A stretch of DNA of 64,000 nucleotides, from positions 2,480,001 to 2,544,000 of the forward strand of contig OZ017766.1 of the NCBI GenBank assembly GCA_963969345.1. Direction: 5' to 3'. Position 1 is the stretch's first letter, and each line of letters opens with the position of its first letter. This document shows positions 27,503 to 41,048 of the stretch, piece by piece. Both the position numbers and the translations under genes were made by a program. This stretch comes from Turbatrix aceti (lineage: Eukaryota; Nematoda; Chromadorea; Rhabditida; Panagrolaimidae). The notes under the pieces are model-generated. The model was not told the DNA's origin, searched no databases, and saw nothing but the letters and a program-made list of their open reading frames with translations.

Positions 27503-29065
27503 ATGCCGTAGGTTCCCTTTGCTTGCTTCACCCACGAAACTTTTTTTCAGCGTCAAAAGGAGCATGGAAGTTATAACAAAATTCATGGGTAGGCGTAGAT
27601 CTGAAGACCAGAGAGATATGACAACGACAGCGTTAAATGATTCTGAACCCCGCTTCTTCAGGAATAGGAGTCGTCGCGCGGTTCACCGCAAGGCGTCGAC
27701 TTCTGAATTGAAAAATCAGCCGGAAAACTCCGTGGCGGTGTTCGAAAAGTCCAGCGGCTCGTCCTTTGACGCTGAAAATGCTATGTCGGCGATGGACGCG
27801 GAAATATCGCACGAGATGTCGCACTTTACCTGGTACCACGGCATGATGCCGCGCGACTCGATCGAAGACCTCCTCACGAAGGACGGCGATTTTCTCATCC
27901 GGCGCACGGATGTCGCCGGCAAGGTGCGTTTCGCCGTCTCCGTCGTCAATACGGGCCGCATTCGGCACATCCTGCTCAAGTACAGCTCTAGGGACAAGAT
28001 GTGGATGATCCACGATATCAAGGCACCCACCATCAGCGCCCTCGTCGACAGCCTCGTCTCCAAGAAGTCTGCGGTCCAGACGGACGGCACAATTCTCGTC
28101 AAAGCCATTCCGAGGCCGGAGTATTACATCCTGCACGAAGAAATCGAGGTCAGGGAGCGGCTGGGAGGAGGCGCGTTCGGAGATGTCCACGTCGGGACCT
28201 GGAAGAAGGCCAAGGGCAGCCCCGAGATCGTGGCCATCAAGAAGCTCAAGGGCATCATGCACAAGAAGGAGCGCAAGGAGTTCATCAAGGTCGGTGGTCT
28301 GGCACTCATTTGCGACTCTGAACTCATTTAATTGCAGGAAGCCTGTCTGATGCGAAAACTCAAGCACCCCAACCTCGTCCAGCTCATCGGCGTGGCGCCA
28401 AACGAAGTCCCGATGATGATCATACTGGAGCTCTGTCCCGGCGGCTCTCTCAAGGGCCATCTCCAGAAAAACGGCTCTATCACGTGCACCAAGTTGGCCC
28501 AGTACGTGACTGATGCGTGCCGTGGCATGTGCTACCTCAGCGTCCGCCGCGTCATCCATCGGGACGTCGCCGCACGTAACTGTCTCTTGGGCAAGAACGA
28601 CGAGGTCAAAATCTCGGACTTTGGTCTCTCGGTCGCCAACACGAACGTCCTCAAGCTGAGCCAGCTGAAGTCGATGCCCGTTCGCTGGCTGTCCCCGGAG
28701 ACCCTCAAAGCCGGCGAGTTCTCGACCAAATCAGGTACATTTTGCATAGGCCCAATTTCATAGCTCTTTTTTTTACTTCAGACGTCTGGAGCTTCGGCGT
28801 CATGATGTGGGAGATCTACTCGCGCTGCAAGACCGACCCCTTCCCGGGCATGACGAATTCGGAGGCGAGGGCCAAGATCTGCAGCGGTTCGGACCCCCTC
28901 CTGCCGCCCGATGGCATGCCGGGGGTCATGGCCGCCGTCATGAAGCTCTGCTTCACCCAGGACGCCACCAGTAGACCCGACTTTGTGACCCTACTGAAGG
29001 TCATCTCTCCGAAGGAAGTTCCGCCCGAGGGGAGTGCTGAGAAGGCTCACAAGGACAAGGACTGA
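27503..29065 (+). CDS. SH2-domain non-receptor tyrosine kinase (Fer/SPE-8 type)
   Basis: Four exons: 27503-27507, 27551-28289, 28338-28734, 28782-29065, giving 474 residues. A short basic N-terminus precedes an SH2 domain (WYHGMMPRDSIEDLL, then GDFLIRRTD with the FLIR arginine that binds phosphotyrosine, then HILLKY). The tyrosine kinase domain follows with GGGAFGDVHVG, VAIKKLKG, catalytic loop HRDVAARNCLL, DFGLS, MPVRWLSPE and DVWSFGVMMWEI. All catalytic residues are present. The short SH2-kinase layout without F-BAR or SH3 is the form expanded in nematodes (SPE-8 and relatives, often in sperm activation). The first exon carries only ATGCC, joined through a 43 bp intron; if it is not used, the next Met is at 27564. 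Confidence 0.93.
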
Positions 29066-29168
29066 GTGGGAGACGAATTTGTTTACTTATCCATTGACTG
29101 GTTCGTCAAAAAATGTAAAAATGAGTTTGTATGCCGCAGATTAGTGCAGATAAGTTTGCTCAGTCGAG

Positions 29169-29597
29169 TCAATGCACGACTATCGAGTAGGGGTCGTCCT
29201 CGGATTCCCAGAAAAGACAGGATTCGGCATGGCAGACAGAAATGAAACCTGAAAAGCCCGAGTCAGCGGAGTGCGAGATTGGCAACATTCACTCACAAAC
29301 AATGCAAATGAGGGAAATGGAAGAGGCAGTAATGCAAACAATGATGCCGACTTCGTTCCGGGATGCCAGCCAGTTTATCACCTGAGCGTTTCTGTTCAAC
29401 TCTATTGGGCTCATGCCGAATGCATCGTAGATAGTTCCTGAAAAAAAGTATGAAGCGCAAAAGATTTGGGGGGGCCTACTGTCTAATTTCTCTTCGGGAG
29501 ACGGTTCTGACGGCTGAAATGCGTAGTGCAGACCGAAGAAGATGCCTCCCGTGCAGACAAAACACAGGAGCACGGCAACTCGAAGCACCAAGCGCAT
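29169..29597 (-). CDS. small two-pass membrane protein, tandem copy B
   Basis: Three exons, 29597-29480, 29437-29297 and 29248-29169, give 112 residues. An N-terminal hydrophobic segment (MRLVLRVAVLLCFVCTGGIF) and a second one near residues 70-92 (GIIVCITASSISLICIVCF) suggest two membrane passes with a loop of about 45 residues between. A short acidic tail ends DDPYSIVVH. It is a paralogue of the gene at 29826-30471: same start (MR-VLR), same exon number, same intron phases (1 and 1) and similar tail. I do not recognise the family. Codon bias is milder than in conserved neighbours. The 42 bp first intron is the shortest in the window. Confidence 0.75.
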
Positions 29598-29825
29598 TCA
29601 GTGAGAATCAGTTGCGACGAAGCTTCGCGATGCCCAAAACGTGCTGAGCATTGGCATTCCGTCGCGTGCAGACGACATCCGTCTATGCCAATTTTTACCC
29701 CGTGAACAAGACACCTCCCGCCGCGTGAAATCTACACACTTTTTGCATTGGATTCATTGCAAAAAATGAAACTGTACAAGGAGAAACACGTACGGATGAG
29801 TTTGAACAACTTTTGTACACCAGAG

Positions 29826-30471
29826 CTAGGCCTCGAAGGTCGGGAAGAAGTCCTCCTCCCGGGGAAAGTACTTCTTGAGCCGCGTCCACGGATCTTTGCC
29901 GTCGCTGAGGTCGCCCAGATTCACAGGAGGGCAGTCTTCGAATTCGTCAAAGTCGACGACGGAGGATTCGGGGGTGTGCGACCGATTCATCCAGTCGGAG
30001 TAGAGAGGGTCGCCTTCGTCGGTCGAGACTGGGTCGAAGGAGATGGCTATCATGATGACGCCTGTAAACATGCGGTCAAGCGGAACAAGCGAAAAAAGGC
30101 TATGGATGGGCGAACGTTCGCTCGCCCGTCTTTGAGGGGGACACTCACAGAAGATGCCCATGATCAGCACCGCCACTGTGAAGACAGAGGCCACAAGAGC
30201 GATTGCTATGTTGGTATTGGTTGTCTGGTGGGCGGTCGAGCCTGAGCCCAAGCCCTCATTGGCGACCGTATCCTCCGGAACGGCTTGCAGCACCCGGTAG
30301 ACGGCTTCTGAAGAAGCATAGCTCGACTTTGTCTGAGAAAAAAACCGATAACAAACCGTCGTACTGGTCCTCAGCAGAAAGACTGTGCTTGCTGACGTAG
30401 ACGATGCCAACGATGACCAGTCCCACGATGACCAGTAGACCGATAACGACCAAGCGAAGCACAAAACGCAT
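29826..30471 (-). CDS. small two-pass membrane protein, tandem copy A
   Basis: Three exons, 30471-30357, 30307-30149 and 30061-29826, give 169 residues. A first hydrophobic segment (MRFVLRLVVIGLLVIVGLV) and a second near 78-104 (IAIALVASVFTVAVLIMGIF) bracket a loop containing YRVLQAVPEDTV. The C-terminal tail is about 60 residues, acidic and aromatic (DFDEFEDCPPV, then PREEDFFPTFEA), and probably cytosolic. It shares start, layout and intron phases with the shorter copy at 29169-29597. The acceptor of intron 1 was set by phase, which gives an intron of 49 bp. No family is recognised. An orphan membrane adaptor is one possibility, but nothing in the sequence proves it. Confidence 0.78.
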
Positions 30472-32881
30472 ACGACAGATACATGCGTGGGGAAGCAACC
30501 TCGGCGACTTCTGGCTTTCAAGTTGAGAGATACCCTGGCCCGCACAGTGGCGAGACGCCGTTAAGAAAGAGTGTGAATAGAGAAGTGGCGTAGTCGTGGT
30601 GGCGTCGTGGATAGCGGGATGCCCTCTCGAAACCAGCGGGGAGATCGCTGCAAACCGCCAAATTGTGCCGCAGGGAGTGCAAGTGACGTAAAAACTCGGA
30701 AAGAGGGGGAAAGTTTTTTTATACGACTTAGACATGCGATGCACGCCGCCGGAAGAACACCTGACAGGCGCGCCTTGTTTCACGCATGCAATGCAACAGA
30801 CCAGGCCTTTTGTTTTTGTACTGATTTCAGACAAAAATGTTTAGTGTAAACAATTTTATTTAAACAATAGACAGACGAGTTTTGCAATAGAAAACAGTTC
30901 ACCGTAAAAAAAGACGTCAAAAACAGGCAACTTGTAAAAATTAAAAAAAAAGAAATTTTATTTAGAAATGAGCAGTCCATTTCGGCGCTGAATACGCTAA
31001 TGAAAAGGTGCCAAAAATACATGAAAGTGATATCTCGCAAGAAAGTCTCGACTCTCGAGTCAGGCGAGAATGGAGAGTGAAGTTCACGACGCGTACCAAT
31101 TTTCAGCTGGCCAGAAAGAACGTAACCCAAAAATGCACGCAGTGCATATTCACGTCTTTTGAAGCTTAATCAAGCTTGATGCCCCTCTTGCCTCCTTTCG
31201 CGTCTTCTTTTGCTCGAGGCAATTTATCGCATGCATACTCGGCGTTCTTCGACGCTTATATCCACAACAAAAAGCCGCGCTATAATTGTGCAAATGAGTT
31301 TTTTTGTTGTCTGAACAAAAACAATGGTCGGAAAAACGCCGTCGGCAACCCCGACTGCTAAATGAGTGCACGAAAGTTGCATTCGGATAAACATTTAAAA
31401 GAGACTAATTTGGATAAATCAGTCTTAGCCGGAGGATAAAACAGGCGCTGTCAACGAACAAAAAATGATCATGGAAAGAAAGAAGGTTTACACGTGCGCA
31501 TACATAAATATCGACGTGCTGCGCGTAATTGATTCGAAAAAGACACCAATTTGCAACTGGCAACCGCGGATAGATAATTGTTCGCAGTAACCTATTACCC
31601 ACACAGCAAGAACCAAGGGGGCACGATATGTCAGGGAATGGACGTGCGCAACACTTTGTATCTTCCACTTCTTCGTCATCCAACCAGACTGGCAAAGAAA
31701 GCAGAACAAGCCTAATCGAAATGTTTTTAGAAATCAGACTGCCTGACGGCAGGTGTTCAGGCATGTGTCGTAAAACCGAGTCCGACGAAATGTAGACGAG
31801 TAACAGCAACCTCCGGGTAAACAAAACAGCGGTTTTGGAGAGAGCGGACTGATCTCAGTGATCATTTCAACGCAAACGGCAAAATTCGTAGATAAAACAC
31901 GCCATCTGTTTAAAAAAAACGCGGCAGTGTTTCAAAAATATTTTTTAAAGCGGAGTTTTTAAAAAAACAGGTTTCATCAAAAATATTTTTGAATGATCCA
32001 CGGAAAAAATCGCGTGGTCCAAAACCGATTGAAATCTGTGTGAAAAGATTTTGTTTATGCATTCGTTGCCCGATCGATGGCCTCCAAAGTTCCACAACAA
32101 AGGCACAAAAATTGAACTGCTTTCATTCTTCTCGCTTTGCTGAATTCGCGGGGTGAATCACGTCAAACAACAATCACCTGGGCGAATCGAATCGGTACCG
32201 ATATCAATGCACACCCCAGCAAAAAAAGAAGGAAAACATGATCCCGGACAAAATTCATCCAGCCGATCAGTTTTTTCAGTTGGATTAAAGGGATGTTCAT
32301 CAAAAAATGCATACATACGTCGTCAAAGAATACGACTACGTAGGTATTTATAAGTGCACGTTGACAAAAATGCAGTGAACTAATAAACGCCCGCTGATCC
32401 CCCCCCCCCGGCCAATTTTTGTCAAGCAAGGGCGTGGTCGTTACTTGCGCACGAGGGGGGTTGGCGGGCTCCGGTGAAGTCCTACACATGAACAAACAAA
32501 GAACAACCCTCGCAGACCCTTTTACGCAGTTGCTGAGAGGATGGGCGAAAGAAATGCACCGGGCAGAGAAAAGTAGAGGTTCCTGATAGGACCGGGAAGC
32601 GGTTTGAATTCGTAAAACAGGAAAAATCAAGCAATAAAAATCAGCAAAAAATGTTTTTCTCGGAAATCGATGCAGGCTAGCTGCTTCTGCAGTTCGGCCA
32701 GCCGTCGTCATAAGCCTAGGGTCATTTCGCCTCTCCTCGCCTCCTGGAAAATCACTCATCGCGTCAACAGCTGTCGCCTCCGCGGGCCGCAGCGGCCTGC
32801 GCTCGCATTTGCCCAGGTTGTTGCTTCTCATCAATACCCGGCTGGTTGTCGCCAATCGATTTGTGCCTAAACAGGGATTCT
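30472..32881. other. 2.4 kb intergenic DNA
   Basis: Divergent region between the two-pass membrane pair (-) and sarcoglycan (+). It is mostly AT-rich. A run of ten C lies at 32400-32409. Open frames present (for example 31405-31824 and 32163-32855, both minus) lack codon bias and splice-consistent partners. No gene is seen. Confidence 0.5.
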
Positions 32882-34106
32882 ATGATGCCGCACCGCCGTC
32901 AGCCGAGCGACGACCCGATTTGGTCGCGTCGCTCCAACTCCGGCATCGGCGTCAGCTACGACGACCGGGATCGCCACAGCCGGCCTCCGCACGCCGGCGC
33001 CGATCGACGAAGCACAGGGGAACGGGCGGCGACGTTTCGCCCTCGCACGACCACCCCCGGCGAGCCGACGCAGACCACCATCATCCAGTCGACGGTGAAG
33101 CCCGTCGCTGATTCCGAGATCTACAAGTCAGTCCTGGGAGAGATCGAGGGGTGACTCGGGAGATTGCCTTGCAGGGTCGGCATCTACGGGTGGCGCAAGC
33201 GGTGCCTGTACGTCTTCATCCTCATCCTGACCCTCATCATCATCGTTAATCTCATTCTCACCATTTGGATCATGGTCGTCCTCAATTTTTCGACCGTGAG
33301 TTTTATTGACCCTCACAGCGGTATTCAAAACTCAAATCTCTTCAGGACGGCCTGGGAGCCCTTAAAATCACCTCCGACGGCATCAGGGTGACCGGGAAGA
33401 CAAAGTTCGAGAAGCCCGTTCAGTTTTCTCGGATTGCCACGGAAAATGTAAGTTGAACGTTTTTTTCACCGAATTTCGCTAATCGCGCTGCAGAACGAAG
33501 CCCTGACCCTCGAGTCAGCGTTGGGGGTCGCGTTGAACGCGCACAACCTCTCCGGCGACATCACGTCCTCCCTCGACGTCAGCACGACGGGCAAGGTGAC
33601 GGCGTCCTGCGAGCGCTTCGAAGTCCGCGACCGGGGCAACAAACTGCTCTTCTTCGCGGACTCCAACGAAGTCGGGCTCAAGCTCGACAGCCTGCGCATT
33701 CTGGGTTCGTTGCACTTGTAAACAACTCCGAAAAGTGGCTTTAAACTCTGCAGATGACGGCGGGAGCATCTTCGAGGGCGCCATCCAGACGAGCATGATC
33801 CGGCCCGACTCGGACTCGACGCTCTCCCTCGAGTCGCCCACGCGAAGCATCCGCATGGACGCCGGCCAAGACATTGAGTTGCTCAGCCAGGCAGGCGAGT
33901 TCTCGCTCACGACGCTGCTCGACGTCAACGTCACGTCCAAGCAGGGCGACATCCGGTTCGAGGGCAACGTCTACCTCACCGGCCTCGAGCAGAGCCACGG
34001 CAGAGGCGTCGCGCAGTACCAGCTCTGCGTCTGCCAAAACGGCAGGCTCTTCATGGCCGCCGAGAGCGCCGACTGCCGCGCAGATCGCAATATTTGTGAA
34101 GACTGA
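32882..34106 (+). CDS. sgn-1: delta/gamma-sarcoglycan
   Basis: Type II membrane glycoprotein of the dystrophin-glycoprotein complex that stabilises muscle membranes. Five exons: 32882-33126, 33175-33295, 33346-33447, 33494-33704, 33754-34106, giving 343 residues. A long basic cytosolic N-terminus leads to [16 protein letters not shown], nearly identical to vertebrate delta-sarcoglycan, then one membrane helix (about 93-118), then [13 protein letters not shown] and the beta-rich ectodomain with [12 protein letters not shown]. The C-terminal Cys cluster [10 protein letters not shown] with two more Cys matches the family disulfide knot. Two adjacent Met codons (32882, 32885) could start it. The N-terminal cytosolic part is about 40 residues longer than in vertebrates. 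Its stop lies only 32 bp from the stop of the convergent NVL gene. Confidence 0.95.
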
Positions 34107-34138
34107 CATTTTTGCATACCGTTACTTCAACAAACAAA

Positions 34139-36978
<2,840 letters not shown>

Positions 36979-37445
36979 TGAGTCTAAAACTGGACAACAC
37001 TTGTATACCTCAAAAACAGTAAAAAAGGATGCAATGTCGTCAAAAAAGTCATCGATTTTATAAAAAACCGAATTTCATGAACAACTAAAATATCGGCCGC
37101 GCTGCGCATTTATCTCAGTACGAAAAAGCAGAATCGCTTGCAGACTGAGTACGACCGCCACCTTGCCTGCATTTTCAGATCACGGTCAGCGCTTTTTTAT
37201 CCATTTTCATTGTTTTTGAGTTTTTTCTTCCTAATATGCTACCTTTTTTGTGTTTCGTCTCAATAGGATTATCACGCTATCATTGTTTTACTCCGTCGAC
37301 CATTATTTTAAAAAAATTTGCATTGAATTATTACCGTGGAAAGGGATTGCTGCTTTTTTCTCGGAGTGCGCGTCCATTTTTGTTCAATCGATTTGTACGT
37401 TTTCTTTACTGCTCATTTTAGGTAGTTTAAGTGAACTTTGCCATC
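36979..37445. other. divergent promoter region, NVL / eIF5A
   Basis: 467 bp, AT-rich. An acceptor-like tttttag-type site (ttttag at about 37417-37422) lies about 20 bases before the eIF5A ATG, so a 5'-leader intron or spliced-leader addition is likely. No TATA box is seen. Confidence 0.5.
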
Positions 37446-37998
37446 ATGTCGGAAGTTGATCATGACCACGATTTCCATACCACCGACTCGGGTGCCTCGG
37501 CTACTTACCCCAAGCAGTGCTCGGCCATTCGCAAGAACGAATTCGTCATGATCAAGGGCCGTCCCTGCAAGGTCGTCGAAATGTCTACCTCGAAGACGGG
37601 CAAGCACGGTCACGCTAAGGTTCACATGGTTGCCTTGGACATCTTCACCAACCGCAAGTACGAAGATATCTGCCCTTCGACCCACAACATGGATGTCCCG
37701 ATCGTTAAGCGTAAGGAATATCAGGTTGGTTTTTATATTTCTTGTAAACTACTCGTGAAAGTATGGGCTGAAACTTGGATGCTTTCAGATCCTTTCGATC
37801 AACGACGACGGATTTGTCAGTCTCATGGACCTCGACACGTGCGAAACGAAGGACGATCTACGCCTTCCGGAAGGTGAACTCGGTGAACAGATCCGCTCTG
37901 CCGTCGAGAAGGACGAGTCGGGTATTCTCGTCACTGTCGTCTCTGCTATCGGTGAAGAGGCTATCCTCGGCTTCAAGAATATGCCAAACAAAGAATAA
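37446..37998 (+). CDS. translation factor eIF5A
   Basis: Binds the ribosomal E site and relieves stalls, especially at polyproline. Two exons, 37446-37724 and 37789-37998, give 162 residues. The hypusination loop is intact: [12 protein letters not shown], where the lysine at about residue 50 is modified by deoxyhypusine synthase and hydroxylase. The C-terminal OB fold follows ([10 protein letters not shown], then [10 protein letters not shown]). The protein is well conserved, with the strong codon bias of a highly expressed gene. Its job has a local echo, since two extreme polyproline proteins are encoded at 55-56 kb. Nematodes usually have two copies; which this is cannot be told. Confidence 0.97.
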
Positions 37999-38925
37999 GG
38001 GTGGTTGCGACGTCAAGCATTTCGCCAACGAACTTTCGTTACCGATTCGTGCTTGTAACCCACGTCTTCCCCCTTACACTGTTTCAATAGTGCCTTTGAT
38101 TATTGCACGAAGGCTGATGGTTGGCAGCTTCCGATAGCCATTGCTTCATCTTCTTCATTAATCATTGGATATTATTGTTGTTTCTCCCTTTCCACTTTTT
38201 TTTGGTACATTGGTTCCTTCCCGACACATTTGGTTCTTTACCTGCTTCCGCCTCTCTTGTTGATCCTTGTCGTAACTAAAAATGGATGTTTTGGTTGACG
38301 TAATTTATCCTGAAAATTTTTTTTCGATGATCATGTGTGGGATTTGTTTTAGATAGATTTTTAGTTGAAGTTGGTTGAAGATTGGGAAATGCGCGGTAGC
38401 ACAGTGTCGCTGCGATCTTGATGAATACGTGTCTAGACATTGATTGATGGCCGTGACTTTTGTCGGCTCGCGCGGTTATGATATCGCTATTGGACGCAGA
38501 CGGTTAGTTGTGCGTGAGTTTTTACGGCCGCGGCGTTACATAGTGTTGCACATTGTTTGCGTCCTATCACAGTGCATTTTTATTCATTTGGAGAAATCGC
38601 TGTGACTTGGAAGTTTATGACCTTCCAAGTTCTCCTCCCGAACTGTGTTATCAGCATAGCGTATTCACGCAGGACACGACACATCGGAGTGCGCTTTGGT
38701 TGCTCGTACAGGTAATAATGAGCTCAAACAGAGATACTTGCAACGCAGGGAGGGAGTATTTGTTGACTCACAGGTACTCGAATGTGAAATCCCCTTGAAA
38801 AAAAGAGAAATCCCACAGCACTTTGTTCCGCGGCTGAAGAGACATGGCTCTCGCGGACCCGCCCCTGACAGCTAGCGGGCGCCGGATCTCTGGGCTCTGC
38901 TTGGCCGGGCAGTCGAAAAGAGATC
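37999..38925. other. eIF5A 3' region and F-box upstream region
   Basis: 927 bp without a coding signal. The first part is T-rich 3' untranslated sequence. No canonical AATAAA was found close to the stop codon. Confidence 0.5.
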
Positions 38926-40517
38926 ATGTCTCGCGGGCGGCCGGCTATTATCCCGGCGATGCCGGATATCGTGATGCACGAAATATTCAACAATCTATCG
39001 TATCGCTACCTCTGCAAGGCGGAAGTCGTCTGCCGGCGGTGGCAGCGCCTCATTTACGGCCGATTCCGCAACCAGGTTCACGAGCTCGTCGTCGACAGAA
39101 TGGGATGCCACGACATCGACGCCCGGCAGAACATAGCACTCGAGCGGTTGACCATCAGGTAGGCAAAATGAAGAAAAACCGATTTTTTTAAAAATGGGCT
39201 CTTTTAAAAAATTGTTTACGATAGTCGGAATAGCATCGTAAATATTATTGTTGCTTCTGCAAAAATAATATTACCTGAATTTGAGAAAACTGAATTTGAG
39301 AGTATCGTTATTTTTGTCTATTTTTTGTTATTTTTTACGTTGAACGTAATTTTAATCATCTTTTTTTTCAGATGCCCTCTCGACGCCGCGGATTTCCTGT
39401 CCGGCGTCATGCGTCGCCATCACGCGTGGCTTCGAAGACTGACGTGCGACGTAGCGTTCCTCGCGAACGTCGGCAAGCTGACGTTGAAGAAAGAAGCTCG
39501 TAAAAAGTTTTTCACCGGCCTGGAGTCGCTGTGGATCGTGATGCTGTCGTGCAACGACCAGCTCCTAGGCGAGTTCGCGGCCATCGAGGAGCAGCTCTTC
39601 CTCGACCTCCACCACGTCACCCTGCAGCTCCACGTCTTCGGCGAGGCAGTCCCCAACGCAGCCCAAATCCTGCGTCTTCTTCGCCAACGCAGTCCGCAGC
39701 TCACCTGCGGGCTTGAGTTGCACGCTGAGAGCAGCGCCCAGGTGAGTCAGGATGGGGCTGAGTTGTAAACTGTTGCAAGTTGTCAGCACAAAAAACACCT
39801 TTTGGTAGACGCAGACGGTGATCCAATTACCGGATAGAGCTTTTATTTACGTTCAACAAACAAACGATTTTAAAAGCTGTCAGTCACCGTCGCGAAGGCT
39901 TTCAGATCGTATCCCAGCTGCGATCGATGACGTCCATCCACTTGACGCTGCTCAAGGTGATCAGCGTGAGCCTCGACATGCACCCGGCGAAGCTGTGTCT
40001 CGGCGAGGTCTCCCTTGCCTGCCAGAGCCAGGACATCTCCTTCGACCGCCTCGGCTTCCGCGACTGGTACATCGTCGCGGATCCGAGCGTCCCGATCACC
40101 AAGCGCCCGATCGACACGATCAGGATCAGCTCGTGCGTGCTGGCTGACGTCGACGTCTTCATCGAGGCCCTCCGGCTCACGCAGATCCAACGAGATCTTC
40201 TGCCGGCCAAGGAGAACACCGAACCTGTCGTCGAAGGCGCGAAGCCGCCGGCCATGACCCTGACTCCTCGCGATCATTTTTTGAGGCTCCTTCAGCCACA
40301 GACTACGAAAAACAGCCAGAATCGGTCAAACGTCGAAGATTCCCCAGTGGAAGTGCCAGTGCCGCCTGCGATCCGAAGACTCGAAGTCGCCGGCCACTGC
40401 ACTTTTCCAAATTTTTCGTTCCTGAACAGAAAAGCACAAGAAGAATTCGACTACCGAGTGCAGTCGAGGGTCGAACGAATCGACGTCGACGTCTCCCAGT
40501 TGTACTTCATCGACTGA
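38926..40517 (+). CDS. F-box protein
   Basis: Likely substrate receptor of an SCF ubiquitin ligase. Three exons, 38926-39158, 39372-39741 and 39906-40517, give 404 residues. The N-terminal F-box reads IIPAMPDIVMHEIFNNLSYR then EVVCRRWQRLIYGR, with the expected Pro, Leu/Ile and Trp positions. The rest shows repeated hydrophobic pattern of strand and helix (LERLTIR, RLTCDVAFL, LEVAGHCTFP, IDVDVSQLYF), suggesting degenerate leucine-rich repeats. I cannot name a substrate. Such F-box genes are numerous and fast evolving in nematodes. The 163 bp second intron also carries a possible internal acceptor (ag at 39809-39810), so a small extra exon there is not excluded. Confidence 0.82.
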
Positions 40518-41048
40518 CCGTCTTTTGCTTTTGTCGGGTGAAAAAAAAAGAGTGGAACGCGTTTCTGGACGATTGAAGTGAAATAAGTGTGCCAAAAAGG
40601 GCATGAGACAGTGATGAAAGTTGATTGTACTGTTTTGTATATGTACAAATAAAGAACACAATTGCTTTCAGATATCGAAATTAAGGTGGGGATTATTGTG
40701 TATTGATTGACAGCGTTTCGAGGCGGTCTTACGTCAACCCTTGATAAAGAAGAAAAAACCCTTTATATTTCATTATTTTTGCCAGTTAGTTTCTTCCCAA
40801 TTTTGATCAATGTTTTCCCTGACTCTTGACTCACAAACAGAGCCACAAACCTGCCGGTCTGGAAAATCAGTGGTATGGCAAGCATGTGCTATTCGATATC
40901 GAAATTCCAATGTTTTTGGAAAAAAAGCGCTTAAATTTCGACATTTTCAGTTTTATACATACATAATTGCTTTCATCTTTTCCGTATTTCACAGTCGCTC
41001 CGTCGTGGCGTGTAAGTTGTGTGAGTTGTTCAGTTTCCTTTTTTTCAG
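40518..41048. other. intergenic DNA, possibly with a missed 5' exon
   Basis: Holds the F-box 3' region (AATAAA near 40650) and sequence upstream of the GTPase gene. A gtaagt donor at about 41010 lies a few bases after a ttcacag acceptor, so one or more short 5' exons of the GTPase gene may sit here. Coding content could not be shown. Confidence 0.4.

Noticed and set aside
39742..39905. Possible small extra exon inside the F-box intron (from 39811)
   Set aside because: It has an acceptor and stays in phase, but codon use is AT-rich and no donor fits; a single 163 bp intron is simpler.
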